Source: Flavobacteriales bacterium | Lineage (GTDB): Bacteria; Bacteroidota; Bacteroidia; Flavobacteriales_F; PHOS-HE28 | Reading direction: 5' to 3' | Length of the DNA stretch: 46,311 bases | Assembly (NCBI GenBank): GCA_017987115.1 | Contig: JAGNUG010000018.1 | Span: forward strand, 1 to 46,311 | Shown here: in pieces, positions 34,588 through 43,542 of the stretch | Layout of the letters: each line of letters opens with the position of its first letter | Position numbering within the stretch: the first letter of the stretch is position 1 | Made by a program: the position numbers and the translations under genes | Notes under the pieces: generated by a model | Seen by the model: the letters and a program-made list of their open reading frames with translations, nothing else | The model's database searches: none | Told to the model about the DNA's origin: nothing

Positions 34588-36660
34588 TCACCGTTCCAAA
34601 TGCGCATCCAACCAATCAAAAACGGTCTTGTGCCACTGCATGCTATTCTGTGGTTTCAGCACCCAGTGGTTCTCATCCGGGAAACGTAGAAATTGCGATT
34701 CGACATTCTTGGCCTGTAAGGCTGAGAAAACGCCGATGCCTTGCGCCAAAGGGATGCGATAGTCCTTGTCCGAGTGGATCACCAACATGGGTACAGACCA
34801 TTTATTGACGTGGAATGCAGGATTGAATTCGTCGTACTTCGCAGGATCCGCATACACATCAGCACCGCCGGATTCCCATTGCGAGAACCAGAATTCTTCC
34901 GTGGTATAGGCCATTGAACGTGTGTCGAAAACACCATTGTGCGTTATCAAACACTTCCAAGGTTCGTTCCAGTTACCTGCGATCCAATTCACCATGAAGC
35001 CGCCGTATGATGCACCCAACGCCCCAGCACGATCACCATCCAAATACGGATAGGCCTTCAATGCATGCGCCCACCCTTTTTGCAGATCCTCCAACGGGCG
35101 GTCGCCCCAATGATCGGATATCGCATCGGTGAACGCTTGACCATAACCCGTGGATCCGTGGAAGTCGATCATGACCACCGCATAACCTGCACCAGCGTAC
35201 GTCTGTGGGTTCCAACGGTAACTCCATCCGTCACCGAAACTGCCCTGCGGACCACCGTGGATCAAGAACGCAACAGGGTACTTCTTGCCTTCGACATAAC
35301 CTACTGGTTTGATCACATAGCCGTACACTGTTTCATCATTCCAACCTTTGAAGTTGAATTGCTCGAAGGCTCCGAATTCCTTGTCCTTCAAACTTGCATT
35401 CACGTTCGTTAGTGTAGTTGCACCTTCGTCGATCATTTTTGCTTTGGCCGCTGCCGCATAGATCTGCGTAGGTCCGTTCAAACCGCTCTTCTGGAAAACG
35501 GATCCGGTCGGTGTCTGGTGCAGTGCATCAAAATGGCCACCCGTGGTGAGCGGTGCAGCAGCACCCGTTCTCACATCGACCCTGAACAAGCGTGTTGTGC
35601 CGATATCGCCTGCTGTTACATAAAGGCTTTTTCCATCGCGGCTCCATTGGATCGACCCTGCGCTTCGATCCCAATCAGCAGCAAGCGGTGTTACTTTTCC
35701 TGTGGCAATATCAAGTAATTGTATTTCGAAACGATCAGCTTCAAAACCGGGACGCTTCATGGCCGTATAGGCCAACGTCTTGCCATCCGGAGATACGACC
35801 GGCGAAGCATCCCACGCTTTGTTCGCTGCTGTCAAGTTCGTACGCTTTCCGCCACTGATCGGTACACTGAAGATATCGAAGTTGGTGCTCCATGGCTCCG
35901 TTGTTCCAGCAACGCGCGCAGCGAAATAGACCGTCCTCGAATCAGGCGAAATGAAAAAGTCCTCCGCTCCACCCCATGGTTTGGATGGTACATCGCCATC
36001 GAAACCGGGCATCAGCGCAACGGGTGGTGTACTGCCATCCATTGGTACGTAGTACAAGTGGTTGCGTGTTCCATCCGCCCAGGTATCCCAATGCCGCACG
36101 AACAGTTTCGTGTATACCATTCCGGTGGACTTATCCGCAGCACGTGCCACGTTCTTGGCAACGGTGCAAGTGATCGCATCGTCCTTGCATGCTTCATTGA
36201 TCGCCAATGAAACAACGAACCCTTTGCCATCCGGCGTGATCCGATAAGCACCAATATCCAACGGCAGTCGTGTGATCTGTTCGGCCTTGTCTCCTGCAAC
36301 ATCGGTCTTCCATACCTGCGTTGTTCCACCCTCTCCACGAGCAGATAAAAAGAAAATATTCTTTCCGTCGGGCGACCATGTTGCATCGAACGCACCACCT
36401 TCGCTCACGCCCAATTTCACTTCGGGTATGCTTGGTTTCGTAAGGTCCTTCAGCCAAAACGTTGAGACCCCTTTGTTCATTTCCAAGTCCGTGGCGCGCA
36501 CGTTGAACACCGCGTAATGCCCTGTTAGGTCCACCGAAACACCACTGATGCGATCGAGCATGAGCATGTCCGAGTAAGTGAAAGGTGTGATCTGTGCGTT
36601 GGTGGTGAGCAGGACACTAGCTAAGCACACAACGGTAAAAAAGCGAAGTACGGGTTTCAT
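34588..36660 (-). CDS. S9-family prolyl oligopeptidase-like serine peptidase
   Basis: This 690-residue exported peptidase starts at ATG 36660 (MKPVLRFF signal peptide ending TTNAQ); the frame extends to 36759 but adds an unlikely leader. Residues 30-400 form the beta-propeller with WD-like SPDGKN.FF.SAR and SPDSRTVYFAAR repeats. The alpha/beta-hydrolase domain (about 440-690) has the full triad: S551 in GASYGGF, D633 in HSDKDYRIPLAQG and H665 in ENHWVLKP. These are hallmarks of dipeptidyl-peptidase or acylaminoacyl-peptidase types. It is likely periplasmic and degrades short peptides; exact specificity is unclear. Confidence 0.94.
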   Translation of the reverse strand: MKPVLRFFTVVCLASVLLTTNAQITPFTYSDMLMLDRISGVSVDLTGHYAVFNVRATDLEMNKGVSTFWLKDLTKPSIPEVKLGVSEGGAFDATWSPDGKNIFFLSARGEGGTTQVWKTDVAGDKAEQITRLPLDIGAYRITPDGKGFVVSLAINEACKDDAITCTVAKNVARAADKSTGMVYTKLFVRHWDTWADGTRNHLYYVPMDGSTPPVALMPGFDGDVPSKPWGGAEDFFISPDSRTVYFAARVAGTTEPWSTNFDIFSVPISGGKRTNLTAANKAWDASPVVSPDGKTLAYTAMKRPGFEADRFEIQLLDIATGKVTPLAADWDRSAGSIQWSRDGKSLYVTAGDIGTTRLFRVDVRTGAAAPLTTGGHFDALHQTPTGSVFQKSGLNGPTQIYAAAAKAKMIDEGATTLTNVNASLKDKEFGAFEQFNFKGWNDETVYGYVIKPVGYVEGKKYPVAFLIHGGPQGSFGDGWSYRWNPQTYAGAGYAVVMIDFHGSTGYGQAFTDAISDHWGDRPLEDLQKGWAHALKAYPYLDGDRAGALGASYGGFMVNWIAGNWNEPWKCLITHNGVFDTRSMAYTTEEFWFSQWESGGADVYADPAKYDEFNPAFHVNKWSVPMLVIHSDKDYRIPLAQGIGVFSALQAKNVESQFLRFPDENHWVLKPQNSMQWHKTVFDWLDAHLER

Positions 36661-36763
36661 CTGTTGCAATTTATTCGACCGCAAGAACGTTCGATGTTCA
36701 AGCAGTGATGAGCGCCAAGATACGAGCGGCTCGACACGGAACAACTGGACTACTCCCAATACA

Positions 36764-36804
36764 AAAGCCCCACCCAGCGGAAGAGTTTCCGGAGGTGGGG
36801 CTTT
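36764..36804 (-). terminator. terminator of the small secreted protein gene
   Basis: AAAGCCCCACC (36764-36774) pairs with GGTGGGGCTTT (36794-36804), with a further inner CGGAA/TTCCG pairing. Read on the minus strand the stem is followed by TTTGT. It lies 100 nt after the stop at 36905. Confidence 0.75.
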
Positions 36805-36904
36805 GCATTCTGATATTCGATCAAGTGCACCTTATTGGATGCTTCACCCTCGTTGCTTGAAAGAATACCTGTGAACTTCTTCAGGCATTAAGCCCGATAA
36901 GATC

Positions 36905-37354
36905 TTACTTGCGCATGGTCGTCATCACCGTATAGATCTCATCGCTATGATGGGGGTTGCTGAAGCTGCCGAGTTTCTTCATGAATGCCTTGCGCGCAGC
37001 TTCATCCGGCCAAGCGGTTTTCGCCAACGTTTCGAATTCGTCATTGAACTTACCGAGGTCTTCCCAGTTGTCGAATTCCATGGTGGTGACATAAGATCCA
37101 CCTTTTGAACCCCATGCATGTATGTACATGGCGTAGTGCTTTACCAACGTGCTTTTCGCAATGACCTTGTCGTAAAACTCTTGGTAGGTCTTTTGCATTT
37201 CTTCTCGTGTAACATCATCGTGCATCACGAATTCACTCGTGGTCTGTGCAATGTATTTAGTAGCAGGCTCGTCCTGAGCTTGTGCTGTTGTGCTACTGGA
37301 GAAACTTAGTGCGAGCATTGCGCTCGATAAAAATAACGTCTTCAACTTCTTCAT
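36905..37354 (-). CDS. small secreted protein of unknown function
   Basis: This 149-residue protein has a clear signal peptide (residues 1-26, ending TTAQAQ). The mature part of about 120 residues has alternating strands and helices (TTSEFVMHDDV, TYQEFYDKVIAKS, HAWGSKGGSYVTTMEFDNWEDL). This hints at a ferredoxin-like fold of the dimeric alpha/beta-barrel kind, but I do not recognise a family. It is monocistronic, with a terminator at 36764-36804. An inverted repeat resembling one upstream of the giant T9SS gene lies 93 nt upstream of its start. Confidence 0.72.
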   Translation of the reverse strand: MKKLKTLFLSSAMLALSFSSSTTAQAQDEPATKYIAQTTSEFVMHDDVTREEMQKTYQEFYDKVIAKSTLVKHYAMYIHAWGSKGGSYVTTMEFDNWEDLGKFNDEFETLAKTAWPDEAARKAFMKKLGSFSNPHHSDEIYTVMTTMRK

Positions 37355-37446
37355 CTGTTCTGGGGTTTTGAGAGTAAATGGACTTCGTTTCAGGGAGAGG
37401 GTGTGTATCCCTGGCCGTAAATGTCGGCAGGTTAATGGTACGCACT

Positions 37447-37464
37447 ACTGGTATAAATACCTGT
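37447..37464. promoter_or_regulatory. inverted repeat ACTGGTA-N4-TACCTGT
   Basis: An imperfect 7-4-7 dyad lies 93 nt upstream of the small secreted protein gene. It matches the dyad at 43426-43443 at 16 of 18 positions. Confidence 0.4.
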
Positions 37465-37529
37465 TTTCTGACCAATTCAGATCTGGCCAAATTCTCTTCT
37501 CAGACGTATATCAAGTAAACCCGTTCACC

Positions 37530-38879
37530 TCAACGCGGCACCAATGGCCCCCCAAGATCAGGTGGCAAAGTCGCCAAATGGTCCTCTTCCAAGCGATCCA
37601 ATGACCGTTGATGAGCAATGAACTGGAACGCTTGTACGGTAACTAATGCCAATGCCATGAACAATGCATATACCATGAACGTACCCGGCCAGTCGAAGTG
37701 CTCGCGCGTGGGACCAAGCAGTGATGAACCTACCGCTCTGCCCATGTTACCGATGGCCATGTATAACGTGAATTGTGTTGCCGCTACGCGTTTCCAACAT
37801 AGGTTCATCGCAGTGGCCAAGTATGCCACCATGATGAATGTGTAGATCGTCATATAGCCAACTATCAGCCACACCCCAAAACCAGGTACCATCCAGTGGC
37901 TCCGCGTAAGTGCGACCGTGATCGGTATCGCAAGCATAAGAATGAAATAAATATTCAATATGCGCACCTTACCTATCCGATCCACCAACCACCCTGCGAC
38001 CGCCATGGCCAAAAAAGCACCGACCGTACTCACGGATGCCAGCACATTCGAATAGGCATCATTCGTCCATCCCAATTCCTGTATGGTGTAGATCGGCAGC
38101 AACGCATCCATGAATCCGATACCGATACAGAACACAAAACCCATAACGGCCAATGCTAAACTGGTACGCAGAATGAACACGTTCTTCAACGTGAACAGGA
38201 TCTCGCCCCAACTTTCCACCTTCATTGCCAGTGCTTCTCTGGAAGGCTCACCACGTTGCCAGGGAAAACGCTTCTCACCCGTGCGTTCACGCAAGAACAA
38301 CGGAAGCATCATGATCAGAAAAATAGTGATCGACAGCGCGCTCACCGCATACTGGAAGCCCATGTTGTTGATCAACCATGTGCCTGATGCCAACGAAGCA
38401 GAAGTACCTAACACCTTCGCGCCCCACATGAGCCCATTGGCTTTGGCCTGTTGCTCAGCTGGTATGATATCGACCGCCATACCGTCCGTGGCAACGTCCT
38501 GGAACGCTCCGAAAAAACTCACGGTGAAGCCCATGACGGAGAGCATGGTGATGTTGTTCAACGGATCCGGGATCAACACCATCGAGAGGAAACTGAGCAT
38601 CAATCCCAATTGCCCGAAGAGCACCCAAGGCCTTCGCTTTCCCATGGGCAGGTAACTGAAACGATCCATTAACGGACCTGCGAATAATTTGAAACTCCAC
38701 GGTAATACGATGATCGCGAGGTAACCACCGATAGGACCAGCACTTAACCCGTTCATGGCCAACCATGCCGGAATTGCGAAGAACGTAAGACCTTCAGGAA
38801 CACCTTGCGCCACATACAACGCAGCGAACGTCAGGTAACGTAAGGGCGCACTTTCACTGAGTGCCACAGTGCTTTTCAT
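37530..38879 (-). CDS. MFS transporter, AmpG-like
   Basis: This 449-residue protein has 12 predicted helices and no signal peptide. The start is typical of the AmpG/acetyl-CoA transporter group: LRYLTFAALYVAQGVPEGLTFFAIPAWL. The loop after TM2 has GPLMDRFSYLPMGKRRPWV, matching the family's LxDR...GRRR[PS]W signature, and DVATDGMAVDI lies in TM4, as in AmpG. AmpG imports anhydromuropeptides for cell-wall recycling, but Bacteroidota have many divergent members, so the substrate is open. The minus-strand upstream region carries a TTTG and a TACATTGG about 20 nt apart that could be the promoter. Confidence 0.85.
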   Translation of the reverse strand: MKSTVALSESAPLRYLTFAALYVAQGVPEGLTFFAIPAWLAMNGLSAGPIGGYLAIIVLPWSFKLFAGPLMDRFSYLPMGKRRPWVLFGQLGLMLSFLSMVLIPDPLNNITMLSVMGFTVSFFGAFQDVATDGMAVDIIPAEQQAKANGLMWGAKVLGTSASLASGTWLINNMGFQYAVSALSITIFLIMMLPLFLRERTGEKRFPWQRGEPSREALAMKVESWGEILFTLKNVFILRTSLALAVMGFVFCIGIGFMDALLPIYTIQELGWTNDAYSNVLASVSTVGAFLAMAVAGWLVDRIGKVRILNIYFILMLAIPITVALTRSHWMVPGFGVWLIVGYMTIYTFIMVAYLATAMNLCWKRVAATQFTLYMAIGNMGRAVGSSLLGPTREHFDWPGTFMVYALFMALALVTVQAFQFIAHQRSLDRLEEDHLATLPPDLGGPLVPR

Positions 38880-39016
38880 CCTTGTTCGTTCTGTTCGTTT
38901 CCAGCATAATTCTCAAAATCAGGTGCTGTCCAATGTAACATAGTGACCGCTGCTCAAATCATCTCAGAGTTGTTGTACTTCCCGTAATTCGCAAAAGAAA
39001 TTGGTTGAATGACCAA

Positions 39017-39050
39017 ATGCGCAGCCCTGATCAATTTCAGAACTGCGCAT
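39017..39050 (-). terminator. putative terminator of the giant T9SS gene
   Basis: ATGCGCAG (39017-39024) and CTGCGCAT (39043-39050) form an 8-bp stem with an inner TCAG/CTGA pairing, 17 nt past the stop at 39068. The T-run after it on the minus strand is weak. Confidence 0.5.
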
Positions 39051-39067
39051 CGATCATCTTTATCCTT

Positions 39068-42000
39068 CTATCGTTGTACCATGATGTTCACTACGCGTTG
39101 TTGTCCTTCGCGTTGAGCAAATACATAGTACGATCCCGGTGCAACATCGGCCATATCGATCATGACCGCGCTCTTTCCTACTACGAGGAATGGTGCTTTC
39201 ACTACGCGACCTGTTCCATCATATACCGTGATGTTCATGGCGGCATTCTCGTCCGCGGGTACTAATTGGAACACACCGTTGGAAGGGTTGGGTTGGACGG
39301 TGAACCAGCTCTCAATACCTGAGCCCACTTCGGAAATTCCGTTAGGATCCAACAATTGAACGCTTATGCAATTGCTTACCGTGCAGCCGCCAACGATCGC
39401 ATCAACACACACATCCACTGTGCCAATTGTTGTGCCTGCTGTTGCAACTAAAACGAAATCATTCGTATTCGTGCTGCTCCAACCGGAAGGTAGGGTCCAC
39501 GTGTAGTTCGTAGCACCAGCGATAGGTGTGATGTAGTACGTAACCGTCGAGCCAGCATCGGCCATCGCGGGTCCGTTAATGGTTCCGATCGCCACTGCTG
39601 TTCCTGCACATTCGCAATTCGCACTCCATTGGTCGTTGGCGGTGCATGGGTCATTGTCGTTGCACATAGAACCCGGCAATGCCGTTCCTCCGATCGCTCC
39701 GGTACAATCAATTATCAGACCCGCACATTCGCAATCCGTGTTGTACACGTCATTGCCTGTGTTCGCATCACCATCATCACACGGAGAGCCGGGTTGTGCC
39801 GTTCCACCCGGAACACCTGCACAATCCGTGGCCAACGCTCCTGCGCAGTTACAATTCGCGGTGTACACGTCATTTGTTGTATTCGCGTTACCATCATCGC
39901 ATGGAGTGCCTACCGTATTGGTTCCCCCTGCCACGCCTTCACAGTCGATCAACAGTCCGGCACATTGGCAGTTCGCGTCTATGAGATCATTGCCCGTAAG
40001 TGGATCATTGTCATTGCAAGGCACACCCGGGAGAGCGGATCCACCTGTAACTCCATTGCAATCGATCACTTGACCTACACATTCGCAGTTTGCATCGTAG
40101 GTATCATTTCCTGTTGTTGCCAACCCATCATCACACGTTGAACCGGGCTGCGCTGTACCACCTGGTACACCCGCACAATCCGTCGCCAACGTTCCAGCAC
40201 ATTGGCAATTCGCGTTGAACATATCGTTCGTGGTATTCGCGTTCCCGTCGTTGCATGGTGTGCCCGGAAGTTGTGTACCACCGGCAGTTCCTGTACAATC
40301 AAATGAAAGACCCGCACAGATACAATTCGTGCCATAGGTATCATTGCCCGTGGTAGCATTGTTGTCATTGCACGGTGTTCCAGGTTGTGCTGGTCCGCCA
40401 ACAACTCCCATGCAATCCGTAGTAACCGTACCAACGCATTGGCAATTCACATTGTAGGCATCATCGCCGCTCAACGGGTTGCCATCATCACAGGGTGAAC
40501 CGGGTAGCGTAGTACCACCTGCAACACCGAGGCAATCGATCAATTGACCTGCGCACGTACAATTCGACGTGTACACATCGTTGGTCGTATTCGGGTTGTT
40601 GTCATTGCAAGGTGAACCGACCAAAGCGGTACCGCCGATGGTTCCTGTGCAATCGATCAACTGACCAACACAAACGCAATCGGCACCGTACACATCATTA
40701 CCGGTAACCGCATTGCCATCATCGCATGGTGTACCTGCCACTGCCGTGCCGCCGGGCGTACCAGCACAATCCAACACTTGCCCAACGCACGTGCAATTCG
40801 CTGTCCAGCTATCGTTGCCGGTATTCACATTACCATCATCGCAAGGCGTTCCCGGGAGTGCTGTTCCGTTTGAAACTCCTGCACAATCCTGTGGTGGGTC
40901 ATTATTCACCACAACGGCATAATCTTCGGTCTCGCCCAGGTTGTAGTTGAAACAAGCGCCCAACACCGCAGGTTCGCCACCTTGTACGTTCACCGCACGC
41001 ACACGCATGATGGTAGAACCTAAAGCCGCAGTTGCCGGAACCGTGAACGAAATATCCTGCACCTGCCCCATTGCCGTACTGTTGAATGCACCGAGTTTTT
41101 CACTCTCTTCGAAGGTGCCGCTGTGGTCATAATCGATCCATGCCGCATACCTGCTACCCACACGTGAACCGGTTGTAATTGTTACTACACGTTGTGCTGT
41201 GCGAGAGAGCGGTGTGCTGAATGTTCCGCTGTAATCCGTATACGATGGAGCGGTGATCCCGCCCGTTCCTGTGTTGTTGATGTTGCCCAATTGCACCCCT
41301 GCGATGTAGTCGCCTTCGGCTGTGCCAATGGTACTTACCGGTGTGCAATAGTTACCGAAGTTGCCGGTTCCGAAATGCGCGGAGATCGTCGCGTAGGAAC
41401 GGATGTACGGTGGGTACTCTTCCTCGCACAACGAATAGAGATAGAGGTTGATGTTATCGAAATCCAACACACCCGCGCTCGGTTGCGTTAGCGTAAGATT
41501 GGTATTCACGCACTGGCCACCCAATAGCTCAATGGGAATGCCATCGTCGTTCGAGTTCAACGTGTTCCCGAATGCTTGCATCACCGCACCCTGCGCATTG
41601 GATACCGCACTGAAACGTAGGAAGTAGGTGCGTGTTGTATCGCTGTTGTTGCAGAGGATCAACGGATAATTCACTTGTGTACCGATCGCGGCTTCGTTCA
41701 CATTCATGCTAGTGTTACCGATAGTTCCAATGGACAGTTGTGGTTGGTCCAACCGGTAACCCCCTTCATACTTACAACTGGTACGTGAGTTGAGCGTGTC
41801 CAAGAAAAAGACATAGCTGCCGAACACTTCATCCTTGTGCACTTTTACAGCGTGGCTATCGAATACATCGCCATCTTCCAAATGATAGGACATGGAGTTG
41901 GTATTCGCGTTGGATGCATTTATACCACTTCCGTATTCACTGCGCATCTTCATGGAGCTGCCGAAGCCCACACCGGAACCACCGAAGTACGCACCGAATT

Positions 42001-43366
42001 CGAAACTCAGTCCTTCTTCCAACGCGACCGTATAATCGATGGCGCGTGTTTGATTTGTGGTGCTTGTCTGCGAAAAGGTTTGTCCTGCTCCGCCTCCGCT
42101 GAACGCACGGTTAATGGCAAATGGCGCAGCGGCTTTGATCGAATCATTGAGCGCGAGTGTCTGGTTCCAGACGTTCAATTGGCTGGTCTTTGACTCGTGT
42201 TCGGTGGTTCCTGGTGTAAGCACCGCGATCTGTGCGGTCAATTGTGGTATCACTGTATTCCGGATATGGCTTTCCGTATGGTGGTAGCTTTCAATGACCG
42301 ACACCGCTTCCGAGGCGAAGTTCGCGTCCGTAGTTATGGTCCCGCATGAAGGACGCTCGACAGTGAACTGCATGCCATACGCATAGCGGATCGCGCTTCC
42401 TATGAACATATCATCCGGCGTACCGCTTGCCGATGTGGTGAATTCCGATGCTGCTTCGAAACAGGTCTCGTACTCCAAGTTGCTGGTCTCTGATTGCTCC
42501 GCTGTTATATCCGTACCGATCTCAGCATACACTTCGAATGGGAGATCCACGATCCAACCGATGGAACCAGCAATGCCGATCTTCCCTTTGAACCAGACGT
42601 TCTCTTCGGTACTTGTCGAGGCCGATTGGGAGAATCCGGAACAAGTGGTACTTCCTTGGGACATGCTCGCATAACTTTCATCACCCGGTGGGTCACGCAG
42701 AATGAAATAGGGTAATGCAGGAGCATTGTAATACCCCAACAAGTCCGAATAGGTCTTCCCGACCATAACGGCTTTAAAGCGGATCTCCGAACCCGTTGCA
42801 GAGGTTACATTGGGAGGCGCCCCCAACCCAGGGGCCAAACCGAATTCATGCACACCTGTAGGCCATGCATTACTCACCGAATGCCTCACTTTGATCCGCA
42901 CCTCGTTGTAAGAACCACCGAAGCCATAATCAATTGCAACATCCGTGGCAATAACCTGTGCGGTGCAACTGGTGCAGACCTGCCCATCTACGCGAACTAC
43001 CCAGTTAGGGGTATTGTACGCTCTGATAACAGAATTATAATGCACCCGCACGACGAACTCTTGAATACCGGTGCCTGCCGGAACGCTAAAATAGGTTTCT
43101 ACGCCACCATAGTCTTGACCCCATGACTCATTGGTGAGAACAGTCTGACAATTTACATTACAACCACTGGGGCCACCGTGGTTGCCGTATACCCCAAAGC
43201 CGGTAGTAGAGAGGTAGGGTGAATAGGATGGTTGGGTAGGGCACCACTGTTCGGGGACTTGGGCCATAGCGGTGATCGCTGTTGATCCTAATAGTAGGAC
43301 CAATGCGGTTCTGAAGGCCATGGTAAAATGGCGCAGTCGGTTGGATAAGCGTTCGGGTTTGATCAT
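39068..43366 (-). CDS. giant T9SS protein with GEVED domain and 11 Cys-rich CDD repeats
   Basis: This 1432-residue protein starts at ATG 43366 or possibly 43321 (MAFRTALVLLLGS); both give a signal peptide ending TAMAQ. Residues 35-690 are a large unknown domain, mainly beta, with an internal helical stretch (NTVIPQLTAQIAVL). A GEVED domain of about 150 residues follows (ITTGSRVGSRYAAWIDYDHSGTFE, NLGETEDYAVVV). Then come 11 tandem units of about 39 residues, each with four Cys (DC, PC, NC, C) and a CDDGN.nT.ND loop. After these are a PKD-like beta domain (GATNYTWTLPSGW) and a T9SS type A sorting domain (FTVQPNPSNGVFQL, VYDGTGRVVKA, APGSYYVFAQ, VNIMVQR). It is certainly exported to the surface; a role in adhesion or calcium binding is inferred. 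The same repeat occurs in the protein at the left edge. Confidence 0.92.
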   Translation of the reverse strand: MIKPERLSNRLRHFTMAFRTALVLLLGSTAITAMAQVPEQWCPTQPSYSPYLSTTGFGVYGNHGGPSGCNVNCQTVLTNESWGQDYGGVETYFSVPAGTGIQEFVVRVHYNSVIRAYNTPNWVVRVDGQVCTSCTAQVIATDVAIDYGFGGSYNEVRIKVRHSVSNAWPTGVHEFGLAPGLGAPPNVTSATGSEIRFKAVMVGKTYSDLLGYYNAPALPYFILRDPPGDESYASMSQGSTTCSGFSQSASTSTEENVWFKGKIGIAGSIGWIVDLPFEVYAEIGTDITAEQSETSNLEYETCFEAASEFTTSASGTPDDMFIGSAIRYAYGMQFTVERPSCGTITTDANFASEAVSVIESYHHTESHIRNTVIPQLTAQIAVLTPGTTEHESKTSQLNVWNQTLALNDSIKAAAPFAINRAFSGGGAGQTFSQTSTTNQTRAIDYTVALEEGLSFEFGAYFGGSGVGFGSSMKMRSEYGSGINASNANTNSMSYHLEDGDVFDSHAVKVHKDEVFGSYVFFLDTLNSRTSCKYEGGYRLDQPQLSIGTIGNTSMNVNEAAIGTQVNYPLILCNNSDTTRTYFLRFSAVSNAQGAVMQAFGNTLNSNDDGIPIELLGGQCVNTNLTLTQPSAGVLDFDNINLYLYSLCEEEYPPYIRSYATISAHFGTGNFGNYCTPVSTIGTAEGDYIAGVQLGNINNTGTGGITAPSYTDYSGTFSTPLSRTAQRVVTITTGSRVGSRYAAWIDYDHSGTFEESEKLGAFNSTAMGQVQDISFTVPATAALGSTIMRVRAVNVQGGEPAVLGACFNYNLGETEDYAVVVNNDPPQDCAGVSNGTALPGTPCDDGNVNTGNDSWTANCTCVGQVLDCAGTPGGTAVAGTPCDDGNAVTGNDVYGADCVCVGQLIDCTGTIGGTALVGSPCNDNNPNTTNDVYTSNCTCAGQLIDCLGVAGGTTLPGSPCDDGNPLSGDDAYNVNCQCVGTVTTDCMGVVGGPAQPGTPCNDNNATTGNDTYGTNCICAGLSFDCTGTAGGTQLPGTPCNDGNANTTNDMFNANCQCAGTLATDCAGVPGGTAQPGSTCDDGLATTGNDTYDANCECVGQVIDCNGVTGGSALPGVPCNDNDPLTGNDLIDANCQCAGLLIDCEGVAGGTNTVGTPCDDGNANTTNDVYTANCNCAGALATDCAGVPGGTAQPGSPCDDGDANTGNDVYNTDCECAGLIIDCTGAIGGTALPGSMCNDNDPCTANDQWSANCECAGTAVAIGTINGPAMADAGSTVTYYITPIAGATNYTWTLPSGWSSTNTNDFVLVATAGTTIGTVDVCVDAIVGGCTVSNCISVQLLDPNGISEVGSGIESWFTVQPNPSNGVFQLVPADENAAMNITVYDGTGRVVKAPFLVVGKSAVMIDMADVAPGSYYVFAQREGQQRVVNIMVQR

Positions 43367-43425
43367 TCTAAGAGGGCTGTTGGTTTTTGAACGTTCCAAA
43401 GGTTCCTTATGGATGTGATCGATCT

Positions 43426-43443
43426 ACTGGTAGAAATACCAGT
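43426..43443. promoter_or_regulatory. inverted repeat ACTGGTA-GAAA-TACCAGT
   Basis: A perfect 7-4-7 dyad lies 60 nt upstream of the giant T9SS gene start. Outside it GTTCCAA (43393-43399) and TTGGAAC (43447-43453) form another dyad. A related copy lies at 37447-37464. Confidence 0.45.
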
Positions 43444-43542
43444 TTATTGGAACTGATTATCAGGCCATCAGAAAATGAAAAACACCGAGAGCTCGTGTAA
43501 ATGCCTGCGAAGCGGCTCTTATACCATCACTGATCCACCGTC

